A DNA stretch of 64,000 bases from Selaginella tamariscina (lineage: Eukaryota > Streptophyta > Lycopodiopsida > Selaginellales > Selaginellaceae). The stretch covers positions 410,127-474,126 of the forward strand of contig PUQB01000057.1 in NCBI GenBank assembly GCA_003024785.1. Direction: 5' to 3'. The notes under the pieces were generated by a model, which was given only the letters and a program-made list of their open reading frames with translations, ran no database searches and was not told the origin of the DNA. The position numbers and the translations under genes are program-made. Below, one piece after another: positions 49,039 through 62,099 of the stretch (position 1 is the first letter of the stretch; each line of letters opens with the position of its first letter).

Positions 49039-50738
49039 ATGTCAACTATGGTTGTATTGGGATTTGTTTTTGTGGTACGCCCAGCTCTAGGGTCTCTAAT
49101 TAGATTAGTATCACTACTGTGGACAGCTATGCTCTGGGTTGTATTGGGTTTTGTTTTCGTGGTACGCTCAGCTCTAGGGTTTCTAGTTAGATTAGTATCA
49201 CTACTGTGGTCTGTTGTTTTCGCAAAGGGAAAAAGGCCAACAATCGACTCAAATGAAGGTAATAACACTTAGTTCTACAAAAAATTATTATAGTTCTAGA
49301 TTTATATGTTTTTCTATTTTATGTTGTAACTATATGTATTTGTATAGTGTTTAACTATTGTAGAAAATCAGACTACTGCAGATAAGCGAAGGAGGAAGCG
49401 CAGAAACAAAGCTAAAGCTGCCAAGGAGCAAACTGGTCAAATACAAATGCCTGCAACAAATGATGATGCTTCTCAAGCTCTTGTTGCGGACAATAACCAT
49501 GAAGAAATTACGATAAATGTCTGCTTTAATATCACTGAGTATGTGCCTACACACACTGCTGTATATACTTTAGTTTTATATACATACATACATATAATAT
49601 ATCATATTTAATTCTAATTAAAACTTGCTCAATTAGGTTATCTGGAAGGAACTCCTTGAACCCCCCAGAAGATCGCGACAAGCTGTACTGCCTACAGAGG
49701 AGAAGACTGTGGGTGGACAAGATGTACTGCCAACAGAGGAGAAGACTGTGGGTGGACAAGATGTACTGCCTAGAGAGGAGAAGACTGCAGATGGGTGGAC
49801 ATATAGAGGAGAAGAGTGCAGATATGGGTGGACAAGCTGTACTGCCTATAGAAGAGAAGACTGTAGATATGGGTGAACAAGATCTATTGTCTAGAGAGGA
49901 GAAGACTGCAGATATTGGCGTGCTGCCTAGAGAGGAGAAGACTGCAGGTATGGACGGACAAGATGCGCTGCCTAGAGAGGGGAAGACTGCAGAAGATTTA
50001 GGCCGACCAGATGTACTGCCTACAGAAGAGAAGACTGCAGAAGATTTAGGCCGACCAGATGTACTGCCTACAAAAGAGAAGACTGCAGGAGATTTAGGCC
50101 GACCAGATGTACTGCCTACAGAAGAGAAGACTGCAGAAGATTCCAGCGGACAAGATGTACTGAAGACTGCAGAAGATATCGGGAGACAAGATGTACTGCC
50201 TAGAGAGGAGAGGACTGCAGAAGATATCCGCGGACAAGATGTACTGCCTAGAGCAAGGAATGAGGAGAAAACTGCAGAAGGCATTGGCAGCAAAGCTGAG
50301 TAAGTGAAAGCCTTACATAACTTAAAGATATGGATTTATAGATATGTCATATAGTAAGTACTGTACATGACTTACACTAGTTCAAACAGGAAGGAAGAGA
50401 CATCACAGAGAGAGGAGAGCTATGAAAACTCTGTACCATCTCCATCTCTTGATCCAACGGCTTCTGCTTCTTCATCTGCGTCCAGGTTGAACCCGCATGC
50501 ACCAGAGTTTGTACTAAGGAAGGTAAACACTCATGCGACCGAGTTGAACCCGCACGCACCAGAGTTTGTACTAGGGGAGGTAAACCCTCATGCTATGGAG
50601 TTTCTACCGGAGAGTCTAAATCCACATGCAGAAGAATTCATACCACTATGGTTTCACCCACGCTCGTTTTCGTATCCTTGGCGTACCATACCTGCTTCTT
50701 GGATGTGTGCATATCTTGGACTACCTGTATATGGATAA
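49039..50738 (+). CDS. Repeat-rich protein with four PAM2 motifs (poly(A)-binding-protein interactor)
   Basis: Four exons join in frame: 49039-49258, 49364-49538, 49637-50299, 50390-50738; 468 residues. Exon 1 encodes a hydrophobic N-terminus containing a tandem duplication (VVLGFVFVVR twice), possibly membrane-inserting. Exon 2 is basic (DKRRRKRRNKAKAAKE). Exon 3 is an array of a 16-17-residue acidic/basic repeat (GRPDVLPTEEKTAEDL type, about 12 copies). Exon 4 has four PAM2 cores, LNPHAPEFVL twice, VNPHAMEFLP and LNPHAEEFIP, each with the key Phe, then a C-terminus SFSYPWRTIPASW. PAM2 peptides bind the MLLE domain of cytoplasmic PABP. The whole-protein family is not known to me. It lies about 200 bp upstream of DIS3L on the same strand. 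Confidence 0.8.
49690..50290 (+). repeat. Coding minisatellite (~48-51 bp unit)
   Basis: Tandem copies of a unit with the words GATGTACTGCCTA, GAGAAGACTGCAGAAGA and TTAGGCCGACCA, all inside exon 3 of the PAM2 gene with the frame kept. The same unit in inverted orientation occurs at 35180-35230 and 35442-35715. Confidence 0.92.
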
Positions 50739-50943
50739 TTACATCCATGTATATATTTCTTGTAAATATATAGAGGCAATTGCCATTATATTGTTATACA
50801 TATTGGTAAGTGTGTGTGACTTTGTATAAATTATCGTATAATATACGATATAAACACACCTGTAAAGAACGGTATCGAACCCGGACCAGGTTTAATTATA
50901 GCATTTAAGGTTCTAGATTAGGGTTTATGTGAGCAGAGGAGCT
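50739..50943 (+). promoter_or_regulatory. Short spacer before DIS3L
   Basis: Two hundred bases between the PAM2 stop and the first DIS3L ATG, including the leader sequence (GGTTTAATTA, TTAGGGTTTATGTGAGC) that also appears in the hairpin at 35.8 kb. Either a compact promoter or part of one transcription unit. Confidence 0.4.
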
Positions 50944-52989
50944 ATGGGGATCTGGCTCGCGCGCAAGGTGAGCACAGTGGGCGTGTGTCTGCTCGCGTCT
51001 GTGCGCTTAAATGTGTACTTTTGATCTATGATTCTTATGTGTTTGCGTGCGTATGTTTCAGATGAATCGAAAATGCAAGTTCAAGAAACACTCTAAAGCG
51101 ATCGCAATTGTGAATGAGGAAGTATATCTTCGCGATGATATCCGCTGCGGAAGCCCTTTGTGCAAATCTTGTTCACTACATTTGCCACATTTGCCCTTTT
51201 CTGCCTCACATTACCTGGTATTTACCCTTTTCACCCTTATATATATGCATCTATATATCTTGGTTATTTAATCTAACTTTTTATATATATATATATTTCA
51301 AGCTTCCCAATGCCGACGCTCTAATACAATTTTGGGAAATACTAGAATTACCTCAAATTTCATCAGTGATTTTCTTAACTTCTGTTTTAAAGGAGGTGAG
51401 TAACATTGTGTGTGTGTGTGTGCGCGCGCTTATGCATGTATATACTTGTTATAATATGTATATACATGTGTTCTTTTAGGTTCAAGATAAAGCTACTCAA
51501 CGAACCTGGCGGAGGTTAAGGTGGGTTTGCATTTATTTGTGTCTATATACTTTTCTATAAATCATATTTATTGGATTGTGTGTGGGTGTTTGTGTATCTA
51601 TATCTATGTATGTACAAAGTGTCTCTGTATGTATAGATATATAACATACACAGGATTGCATATACATACGTGCGTTAGTCCATATATACACACACACTCA
51701 CACACACAGAGGCATGCGTATATATTGCATTTTGGTTGTCGGGTCCAAATAGCTCAATGTCATATTTACATGATCTTCATGTGTTTAAATTGCTTGATAT
51801 ATTTTACTATATGAGATATATATACGTGAATGCATATTAAATAATATTTATATATGTGTACGGATATGATATATATATACACGCCATAAGTTATATAGAT
51901 GTTTATATGTTTTTGGTGTTTGCAGATCAATATATGCAGACCAAAGGCGATGCAACATACTATTGATGATGAGCATTGTATATATACATGGTTAACCCAT
52001 AAGGAAGATGCTTCTAATTATCTCAAGCAAGTAGCTGAATGGTTTGCTAATCACCTCGAAGGCAGCATTCCAGTATTTCTTCTAACTGGATTAGACTCGT
52101 CAGATGTCTCTTCGTACAACGTCAAAGTAAGTGTGTGTTGTGGTGTGTGAGAGAGAGAGAAAGAGAGAGAGAGAGAGAATTTATAATACATATATTCGTA
52201 TAAACACACTTACAACAGTGCTTATGTTTGTGTGTTTACAGGTGCTTGATCCCGACACATACTTTGAAACTTACTGGTCACATGACTCGACTGTTTCTGA
52301 CCTTTTCACTTCACTGGTTAGTACTTTGAAATATTTTCTATTTATGCATTTTTAGACTTGTTCGTGTGTGCGTGTTACTATTTCTCTATACATACGTGCT
52401 ATTTACTTTCATGTGTGTGTCCTGTGCGTGTGCGTGCATGCGTGCATGCCTGTGTGTGTGTGTTTTAATCAAGTTTTTTTTTTTCTTTTTTAAGGCTGTA
52501 ACAATAACAGCAAAGCTAAAGATAACAAAATCAATGGAAGGCCAACAAGTGGGAAAGGCACATATATGGAGCATTTATCAGGTACACTTATTGGATATAT
52601 GAACAATTTATTCGGTTAATTTAATTCAACTTATTAGTAAAACAATTAAACAATTTGTTAATTTGTTTTCTGTTTATCTCTTTTCGCTCCTTATTAGCCA
52701 GTTCACTTGAGGCTGGCACTTCTAGTGGATATTTGAGAGTTGGTATATTTTCTGTTAGCAAGTATAGACCTTCGGAAGCCTTGGTTCGTCCGACGTAAGT
52801 CACGCACACCACACACACATGTAGAGTTACTTATGCATGTTAATATATGTATGTCTATGTCTGAATTTACAGTAACAAAGGGGAAGCTTCACGCCTGGAA
52901 ATCTCTGTACCTGGACGTGTGCTTCAAAACAGAGCTTTACATGGAGATGTAGTTGCTGTGAGTAATTGTTATATGTGTGTGTGTGTGTC

Positions 52990-53020
<31 letters not shown>

Positions 53021-53396
53021 AATAAATGTAGTATGCTGTTGTTAAAAACTTAAGAAACGGCAGGATAAGCTTTATCACTATTATTGTTATTTACAGGGAG
53101 AACATTTAAAAAAGGTTCCGTAGAGAATACGGAAGAAAACGAAGATATATTAGAAGAAGACACAGGTGGTTCGACGGAATATGCCGGTGAAGTAGTGGGA
53201 ATATTACAAAGAGTTCGGACAGACTATGTTGCTTGTCTCGCCGAAGAAGACGAGTCTGTTCTGGCCACTGCAAGGTACATTGTGCGTGCTCTGTGCGTGT
53301 GCGTGTGTGAGAGAGAGAGAGAAACACACAAGAGATGTGCATGTGTGCATATGCATAGTATTCTAGTAATCGCATGCATATGCGTATTTGTTTGTG

Positions 53397-53441
<45 letters not shown>

Positions 53442-53596
53442 CACGGGATACTTTAGCATATACAACTAATATACTGGTAGCAATTCTGTGTGTGTGTGGG
53501 CGCGTGTGTGTGCGCGTTGTTTTTACATTTACTTCTGTGCAGACAGGAGAAGTTACTATGCATACCAATGGACAAACGCATTCCTCTGGTGCGTCT

Positions 53597-53631
<35 letters not shown>

Positions 53632-56510
53632 GATATATAGATATATATTAATATATGTACATGTATACATGTATAGTTAAGTAGCTAGTTAACTGTATAT
53701 GAGTTATATTAAATGTAATGATGATTCAACTTGTCATCTATATACTATTACATTTCTACATTCTGTCCTAATAGTTATCCTTTTATAATCCAGCAATAAC
53801 ACAAGTATAGTAATATAGTACTATTAAGTATAATATCACTATTATATATACTAATTTACTATTATATTACATTATATATTATATAATATAATTGTATGAC
53901 TTTCTATTTTGCAGGTGGAGATCAAAACACGCCAAGCACAACGTTTAATCAATCAAAGATTCGTTTTACGAATAGATAACTGGGAATCAACGTCAAGATA
54001 TCCTAAAGGCCATTTAGTGCGAGTATTAGGACTCATTGGCGATTTAAATGCTGAAGTTCATGCGATTCTAATCGAGAATGGAATATCCACAACATCATTT
54101 AGCACCCTGTAAGCTATATATTAATTTACTTATGAATAACAATTTGGTATAAATAAATAAATAAATACACACACACACACGTCTGTGTGTGTGTAATAAT
54201 AGTATATATGCATACTTTTTCCCTCTAATCTTTCAATCTGCTACCTATTAAAGTCACACACACACACACACGGTTAACGGAAAATTTTCTAATTTATTTA
54301 ATAACACATAATTGTTAAATTTTATTTTAATAGTTAACCTGTTATTAAAGCTCTTTGCAGGAGCTTCCAGAAGATACTCCGGCCAAACCATGGAATATAC
54401 CAGAAGAAGAATATGCTTCAAGAAGGGATATTAGACCCTCTCACCGCTGCTACAGGTGAATATCGCTATATATATACACACATAGATATATATACTCACA
54501 CCTATACATATGACAGACATACATATGCATACACAAATTCATATTGAAAACGTATATACACGCATATACAACTAAGCTATACGTCACTAACTTAATTATA
54601 TTTAGCTAACCAGTTAAATGGGTATTACCTATAAATTTTGTTATATAAATGCAGTATTGATCCTCCTGGTAGCAAAGATGTGGATGATGTAATATCAGTC
54701 AGTCAACTGGAAAACGGTTTTCTTGAGGTATATTATAAATACATAAGCATGTGCAGTATCTAATAGATAAATGGTTTAATTCTTTTTAAGTTATATGTAT
54801 ATGCATAATATATGTCCACCACACGCATACGCACGCATGCACGCACACACACACACACACAAATACTAAAAATATATAAGCACATGTATATTACCTATTG
54901 ATTAAACGAGTGTTGTGAGACTGTTAACATATATTTATGTATATATAGACATATATAGATCTAGCTAACGTTGTATATACAGAAAGAAAATCAATTGGTA
55001 AAAAAAATAGGCTTATACTTCAAATCTTAAAGAAAAGCATAATGCTAATTCTATTTATCCATAAATATGTATGTATGTACATAGATACGCATGCATATAT
55101 ATGTTATATAACTACCACGTTTGCAGATTGGTGTACATATAGCGGATGTATCGTATTTTGTTAAGCCAGGAAGTCTTCTAGATCTGGAAGCTAAAAGTCG
55201 TGGAACTACAGTCTATATGGTGGGAAAAAGCTGGCATATGCTTCCAATATTCTAAGGTCATTAACTATTTCTTAGTATAATTATTGTTTCAATATACTAG
55301 TATGCTGTGAAGCACCACAGGCTGTTTAATAGTTTGAAACAAAGCATGTGCTTTATGTGTATGTATATATCGTATGTAGGTGCATACTGGGTGATGAAAG
55401 AAAAACATTGTGTTTCTATTTAAACGAGAGATCTTATGCTATTCTTTTCATAAAACCACCATTATTGATATTAATTATTCAAATACTGACCGTTTGATAT
55501 TGTATATTATAGTGTTGTTATACGTATCATACATATACATGTATGTTTGTGTGTGCATGCTTATTTATCTCATATTAATTATGTATAATCATACACATAC
55601 ATACATTTACAACATGTATATTAATACTGCTTTTACAGTGAAAATTTATGCTCTTTAATTGGTGGAAAAGATAGATTGGCATTAGTGTCATTTGGACAAT
55701 TAACCCTGGGAATAACTTTGAAGTTATTAACACATGGTTTGGAAGAACTATAATACGCTCTCGACATCAGGTGTGTGAGTTTATTTGATGAATCCATATG
55801 ATAGTTATTATAATAATGTTATTATATATTAAGTCCCAGTTTGTTCAAGGTTTTACATTCCGTGTGTGTATGTCTGTGTTAAAATTCAAACCGTGTTCAA
55901 TACACACGCCGGCTATTATAATCGTGAAACATAATTACTTGTTTACTTATTATGTATTTAATTCTTCTAGCTGTTTTATGCTCAAGCTGAAGCTGTTATG
56001 GAAGGCAAGCATTTACCGCCTGGATGGGAAATCAAAGGGGGTGATTTAACTCAGTTGCAGATGGATCTGACGGTGCTTGGAGCTTTTGCACAAGTATGTT
56101 AGCGAGTTATAATTAACTTTACTAAGTTAATCAACTATTTCAAGAGGATACATTTATATACACAGTATATATAATTAGTTAATAAGCTTGTTATCTCTTA
56201 CAGAGCAGGAGGGCTTTACGAAGGTTGAACGGTTCTTTAGAGCTAGCTAGCACGGAGTTACGTTTTGAAATAAATGAGAAAAGAGAGCCTGTACAAGTGG
56301 AAACTAAAACGGATCTCCCTGTAAGCTCCGTGTGTATGTGTGTGTGTCTGATGTATGTATATACGTGTATGTATACTAGCTTGTTCTTAATTGACAATAT
56401 TTGCATATGGTAGATGAACTGGATCGTTTGCTGAGATGATGATATTTGCCAATGCTTGTGTCGCTGACAAAATCTATCAGTAAGCCTCATACTAATCATT
56501 AAGGGCATAC

Positions 56511-56567
<57 letters not shown>

Positions 56568-59530
56568 ATATTAGTAACTGTAAATTGTTTAGTATAATCG
56601 AAATACCTCAGATATGTGTATTGAGTGTGTGTGTGTGTGTTTGTGTGAAACTATTATATGCTTATGTTGTTAATAAGAATAAAGATATGCTTTGTACTTA
56701 CTTTATATATTATGCAGCTCATTCCCAACATGTGCACTTCTTCGTAAGCACTCTGCACCAAAACTAGACAGTTTTACAACGCTTATACAGGTTTACTTTT
56801 TAAGTTGTTGTGTGTGTTAGAGAGAGAGAGTAGCTTTCCTATTAAGCTAATTATCTAGTTTTAGTTTTATAAGCTTGTTAACTCTCTTTCATTTAAAGTG
56901 TTGTGAAGCTCGAGGATTTACTTTGGATGCTTCAAGCAACAAGGCAAGTAACATTCTAAAATATAACATTGTGTTATGAATATATACCAATACATGATAC
57001 ATTAGCTTACTAAAGTTAGGTATATCGTTAGACATTTGATTTAATCTGGTTACATATACTTCATAACAGTTGTTATATTATAACAAAATGTCTTATTTTC
57101 TTAAGTTGTTAACACATACTTTTTCAGCAACTGGCAGCTTCTTTGGATCGGTTACGAGAGAGCGGTGACATGGTAATTGAGGTAATTATCTCTTAAGCAT
57201 GCGTAATCAGAATGGATATGCTTACAGAATCTACTTGTTTACAGCGTGCATTCAGAGCTCTGGTTACTCGAGCAATGTCGGAAGTAAGATAATTATTTTA
57301 AGAAAATTGTTTTAATAACATTTTCTTCTTTTATGTAGGCAGAATATTTCTCTACCGGGGAGAAATTGGAACCTTCTCAGTTTCACCATTACGGACTCGC
57401 ACTAGAGTGGGTGCTCTCTCTCTCTCTCTCTATCTGTCTCTCTGTGGATGAATGTCGTATGACAATTATGAACTTTCTATATAATATATAATTATGTATT
57501 TAGACAGACAATTAATGTACAATATTTTATATATGAGGCATTCTGTACGTAATGGTTTGTTAACTAATACTATTATATGTGTAAAATGTTCAATTTTTAT
57601 GTAATATTTAAGGCGTATTATGTTGCAGATTTTACACGCATTTTACATCACCAATACGGAGATACGCTGATATTTTAGTGCATCGTATGCTCATAGCCTC
57701 ATGTAATACGGACATGAATATTCTAATGAGTCCCACGGAACTTCAACAGGTGTGTGTGTGTGTGTGTTTGTGTGTACATACACACACACACATTGATTTC
57801 CGTTTCTCCTTACAAATCATATGGTGTAAGTACACGTACGTAATCTACAGTATAAACTTACATACTTCTATGCGTTTACTGGTATATCCCATTACGAACA
57901 TACGATACTGTATTCTATATTACATATTGTTCATTTACATTTGAGAGAGAGAGAGAAAATGTGCGTGCGTGCGTACATGCGTGGCTGAGCGTAGTGTATA
58001 CCGTAAATATATAACGTTGAATGCTTCTTAACATATATGATAGTACACAATAACATGAGTTCAATTATGTTATTAAATTGCACTAAGAACGTTACAATTC
58101 TACAGGTTGCAGAACATCTAAATGAGAAACATAGAGCAAGTAAAAAGGCTCAAAAGGAATGTAACGAGCTGTATTTGCTTATGTATCTTCAGAAACAAGC
58201 CAAGGCAGAATGTGGAGTGGTACTATTATTATATTTAATATTAGTATATTCAAACTATTAGAATTTAACACTATTAGTGGTGCTAACTTAATTCGCAGGT
58301 GATTAATATAACTTCCAAGGGATTATGGTATTCGTACCAAAATACGACCTTCGTGGACTTGTGCATTTGGAGGTAATCTTCATAGCAAACTATATAACTG
58401 AAGTATATTAATGTGATTTTAATATATCTTAGTTAATGCATATATGTTAGCTAATGTGATCTTATATATTAGTTAATACTGAGTAATCAAATAATATAGA
58501 AATTGTAAATTTTATATACTTATTTGTATTCTGATTATGCAGTACCTTGAACGAGAATATAAACTCATGGACAAAGTCTGGGTTCGACTAAGAGCAGATG
58601 GTATTAAACTTAGATATATGAATGTATGTGTATGTATGCATATACATGTATGTAGCTACGCGTACATCACACACAGAGGTTCAACTTGGATGTTTAGTAA
58701 CTTGGTTAAGTCTATATATGTTCTAAGTATATCAAATCGTTATTCACTGTGGCTTCGCCGTCAAATTTTCTTCATTAGCAAGTTAGATTAGATATTAGAT
58801 TGTTAATTAAATGGTTAACGTTCAGGTTCACGAGCACACGGACCAACTCTTCGTATGGAGCTGCTTAACGAAAATGATCCTTCCGTACAAGAAGAGTTAC
58901 TTTTCGTACTCTATTTCTGATCTCGACTTGCTTAAAAGTAAGTACATACACTTAGACTGATTTTACATATTTTAAGCTTTCAGCTTCTACTTAATTAGTT
59001 ATCATTAGTTATTAACTTACTTGAACTTTCATAGATAATAAACTGGAGGTAAACTTAAACGCAAACCTGGAGAGAACAAAAGCAATACAAGCAATGACAA
59101 ACATGTTAGCCACAGAGTCAAACAGTGTGAAACCTCCACCACAGAGAAAACACACACGTCTCACAACTGTGGATGTTTTACAAAACATTTCCCAATCTAA
59201 AGGTAAACTAATGTAATATTGATCATCTATAATATGTTTAATTGCCACTAGTGGTTTAATGTGTTCGTCTTTCATTAACCTGAGAGAGAGAGAGTTACTA
59301 TCTCGTGTGCATATGTTTATACAAACTTACATTCTATATATCTATGTAAATTTACACATGAACTAATTACGAAATATTTAACAAATATTTTATATGCATA
59401 TATAGACACATTTCTACTTGAGAGACATGCATATGAGATATACTTTCGTTTAATATACATGTTTATATATGTGTGCATATATACATAGAAACCTATATGT
59501 TGGACTGTGTTGAAGTTATATATATTATAT

Positions 59531-59568
<38 letters not shown>

Positions 59569-60064
59569 AATAATAATACTAACTAGGAATATTAAACTAA
59601 TTCTGTTATTTTACAGCATATTCTTTGTTTTGGATGAAAATAATGCGAGTAATTATGATACCTTTGTTGCTGCACTTGGTGACACGAGCATTAGCGATTT
59701 GGTGGTGTATAGTCAAGTGGAGAGTGTTGGAAATGCACCCTTAATCGAGAAAGAGAATCAAGCTCACGTAACTTTACGCAAAAAATGGCAAGGAAAACCT
59801 GGTATGTAGTAAACTCGTGTGCGTATGTGTGTGTTTACGTATACACAGTGTATAGATTCATACTTTACATAGACACATAAATACACAGCACAGTAAATTT
59901 ACACATCTAACTTGTTACAAACTGTATATTAAACTCTCTCTCTCTCTATGTATGTATGTATGCACGTATGTATTGTGTGTGTGTGTGTAATGGGTTGTAT
60001 TGCCATTTTAGGCTCAAGCTGGTATTATAAGGGCGAAACTGACGTCATCCACGTCATCAGATGA
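50944..60064 (+). CDS. DIS3L: DIS3-like exonuclease 1 (DIS3L), RNase II/R family
   Basis: Hydrolytic 3'-5' exoribonuclease; in animals DIS3L is the catalytic subunit of the cytoplasmic exosome. About 32 exons from MGIWLARK (50944-50967) to a stop at 60062. The N-terminal [16 protein letters not shown] equals the DIS3L-type Cys segment. A PIN region ([18 protein letters not shown]) follows, with Asn where DIS3 has the first catalytic Asp. Then cold-shock regions ([40 protein letters not shown]), the RNB active site [36 protein letters not shown] and an S1 part ([15 protein letters not shown]). [15 protein letters not shown] and [11 protein letters not shown] match DIS3L far better than DIS3 or DIS3L2. 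Homology changes frame near 51960, 55250, 55710, 56430, 58315 and 58888, so the gene is decaying or the sequence has indel errors. The intron after 56943 is GC-AG. Confidence 0.88.
53399..53439. repeat. (AC)n microsatellite
   Basis: Twenty AC units in a DIS3L intron that also carries GA and GT tracts. Confidence 0.95.
56520..56568. repeat. (CT)n(CA)n compound microsatellite
   Basis: A CT run passing directly into a CA run within the DIS3L intron after the exon ending at 56479. Confidence 0.95.
56944..57127 (+). other. GC-AG intron in DIS3L
   Basis: The donor reads AACAAG|GCAAGT, the acceptor TTTTTCAG|CAACTG. With the GC donor the protein reads [16 protein letters not shown], matching the family (DTRSNK-TLADSLD in human DIS3L, from memory). 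The adjacent GT site would break the frame. Confidence 0.8.
59534..59566. repeat. (GA)n microsatellite
   Basis: Sixteen GA units in a DIS3L intron, about 50 bp before the exon at 59617. Confidence 0.95.
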
Positions 60065-61149
60065 CAGTCAAAGGCAACGAGAGAGAGCGACGAAGGGAAC
60101 TTCAAGCCCGTCATCATGCACACAGCATTTATCAGCTGCTTTGAGTATGTATCTCTTTTTTGTATATATATGAAGATTATATGTACTATATCTTGTGTAT
60201 GTAAGTATATGCTGCCTGTGTGTGTATAGGTGTGTCTATGTGGGTACCTAGCCATACGTACATATGAATGTGTGTGTGTGTGTGTTGTGTGTGAGAGAGA
60301 GAGAGAGAGAGTTAAGATGACTTTATAAATTCTAATTGTCTGATTTTATAGACTTTGCAATGTAAGTCTATTTAATTATTAAATTATAAGAATATATTTG
60401 CAAAGCTTATACAAAGTATAAGCTTGGTAATTTAAGGCTAGGTATATTTGTATCGTATAGTATTAATTAAGTTGAATAATTTATAATATTAAAATTAATA
60501 ATTATGAATATGTTGAATATTATAAAATTTAAACTATCCAATTAAAATATATCTTTAACATATGTTACATAAATACAGGATAGTATTTATTTTTAAACTT
60601 TAATAATAATATAATTTTAAGTAAAAATAAATTTTAGTATAGACAAAAATATATAAAAATAAAATACAACGTACTATAAGATGTTTTAGAATTTTTTAAA
60701 AGATTTTTTTTAATAGAATGGAGCATGTACTCTTTTTAAATTCTGTTTCAATATTCTTTAATAATTATTTATTAACATATAAATAAATATTAATTTAACA
60801 TACTTAATAAAGAACATTTTTAGAGTTTTTTAATTATTTGTAATGGAGATTACCATAAATTTTTAGTTTTTTGTTTAATTTAAGCTATAGTTTACACGTG
60901 GTTTAATGTGATTAAAACAAGTGTGTGTATTCCCGCATACATACGCAACACACATACACATTGAATAACAAGATCTAACTTTATAAATTTAAATAAATAT
61001 GTAAACTAAACATCCCTATGGATATTCCTAGTATATACCTAAAGAGTTTAAATAATTAATCTTAGCACATTTAATATGTTTACATATATTTCACATATAA
61101 GAAGTGATTTACTAAATTGTCACTCGTTTAATATTTGCTTTTCACTTAC
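60065..61149. other. Gap between convergent genes
   Basis: This contains the 3' UTRs of DIS3L and of the minus-strand gene, and probably the last exon of the latter, which I could not fix. An acceptor-like TTTAG at about 61036 (minus strand) opens a ten-residue frame to a stop and is one candidate. The rest is very AT-rich. Confidence 0.4.
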
Positions 61150-61283
61150 CTTCTTGCAAAGTGCATCATATTCCTCCAATGTGGTTTCTAATAATTGACG
61201 CATTTCCTTCACATCCTTTTGTAGCTTCCCCACTAAGAACTTCGTTATTATACACATCTATACTTATACATATATGTATCACA

Positions 61284-61314
<31 letters not shown>

Positions 61315-61522
61315 CATGTATGTATCTGCCTGTGTGTTCACTTTTATGTGCATGTATATGTGTATAGATGTATGCCGTGTCTACTGTATGTGTATGTATA
61401 TGAAAACTGGAGATGTGACTATGCATCTGGATGTGTAATATGTACATGTATTCTAACCTTTGTATGAGATATATACATACACAAAGCTGCTCTCTCTCTC
61501 TCTCCCTCTCTCTCCCTCTCTC

Positions 61523-61555
<33 letters not shown>

Positions 61556-62049
61556 ACCTTCCTCAAGATGAGAAGCTGTGGTTTTCATAACTGATGCTGA
61601 ATGTCCCAAGCGATGAAACAATTTAAGAGCCAATTCTTCCACTGCCTCAATTCTGTATCCTAAATCCTCCTGCTTAAATATTAATCAAATAATTAGAGGT
61701 TAATTAACTACACAATTAGCTTATTAGACATTTAATTAAATAAATGGTATGTAACCTGCCGTTTACAAATCTTTGTGCAGTTTTCTTTTTGCCATTTGTG
61801 GTACAGAGAATATAACTCTGCTGTTGTGGTGGCGTCTAGAGTCACTGAAAAGTAAACACACTAATTAAAATTCAAAATTACAATTAATCAAATAAATATT
61901 TATATTATATTATATTATTTATAAGCCTGTTAGCGTATAACTCTTCTAAAGAGTTCTTCATATATACAATCCACACACACACACCATGTAAGTGTTTCCG
62001 ATGTGTATGCATACATACAAAAATATACTTAAATATGTGCTATGCAAAT

Positions 62050-62099
<50 letters not shown>

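Noticed and set aside
49690-50290. Regularly repeated units resembling a CRISPR array
   Set aside because: Units are contiguous with no unique spacers, lie in frame inside a plant exon, and are an ordinary coding minisatellite.
49547-50293. Minus-strand ORF of 248 codons
   Set aside because: Antisense shadow of the coding minisatellite; Ser/Phe-rich repeats mirror the sense repeats.
50866-50890. tRNA-like TCGAACCCGGACC
   Set aside because: No cloverleaf; it is the leader region before DIS3L.
52495-52581. Apparent frame break between DIS3L PIN and cold-shock regions
   Set aside because: Using the donor at 52321 (GGTTA|GTACTT) keeps the frame and gives the expected MEHLSASSLEAG, so no break is needed.
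53224-53670. Minus-strand ORF of 148 codons over DIS3L
   Set aside because: Runs through GA, AC and CT tracts and antisense exon; no family resemblance.
54351-54455. Apparent frame break before the RNB domain of DIS3L
   Set aside because: Using the acceptor TATTAAAG at 54350 instead of the later TTTGCAG restores an alignment of the right length.
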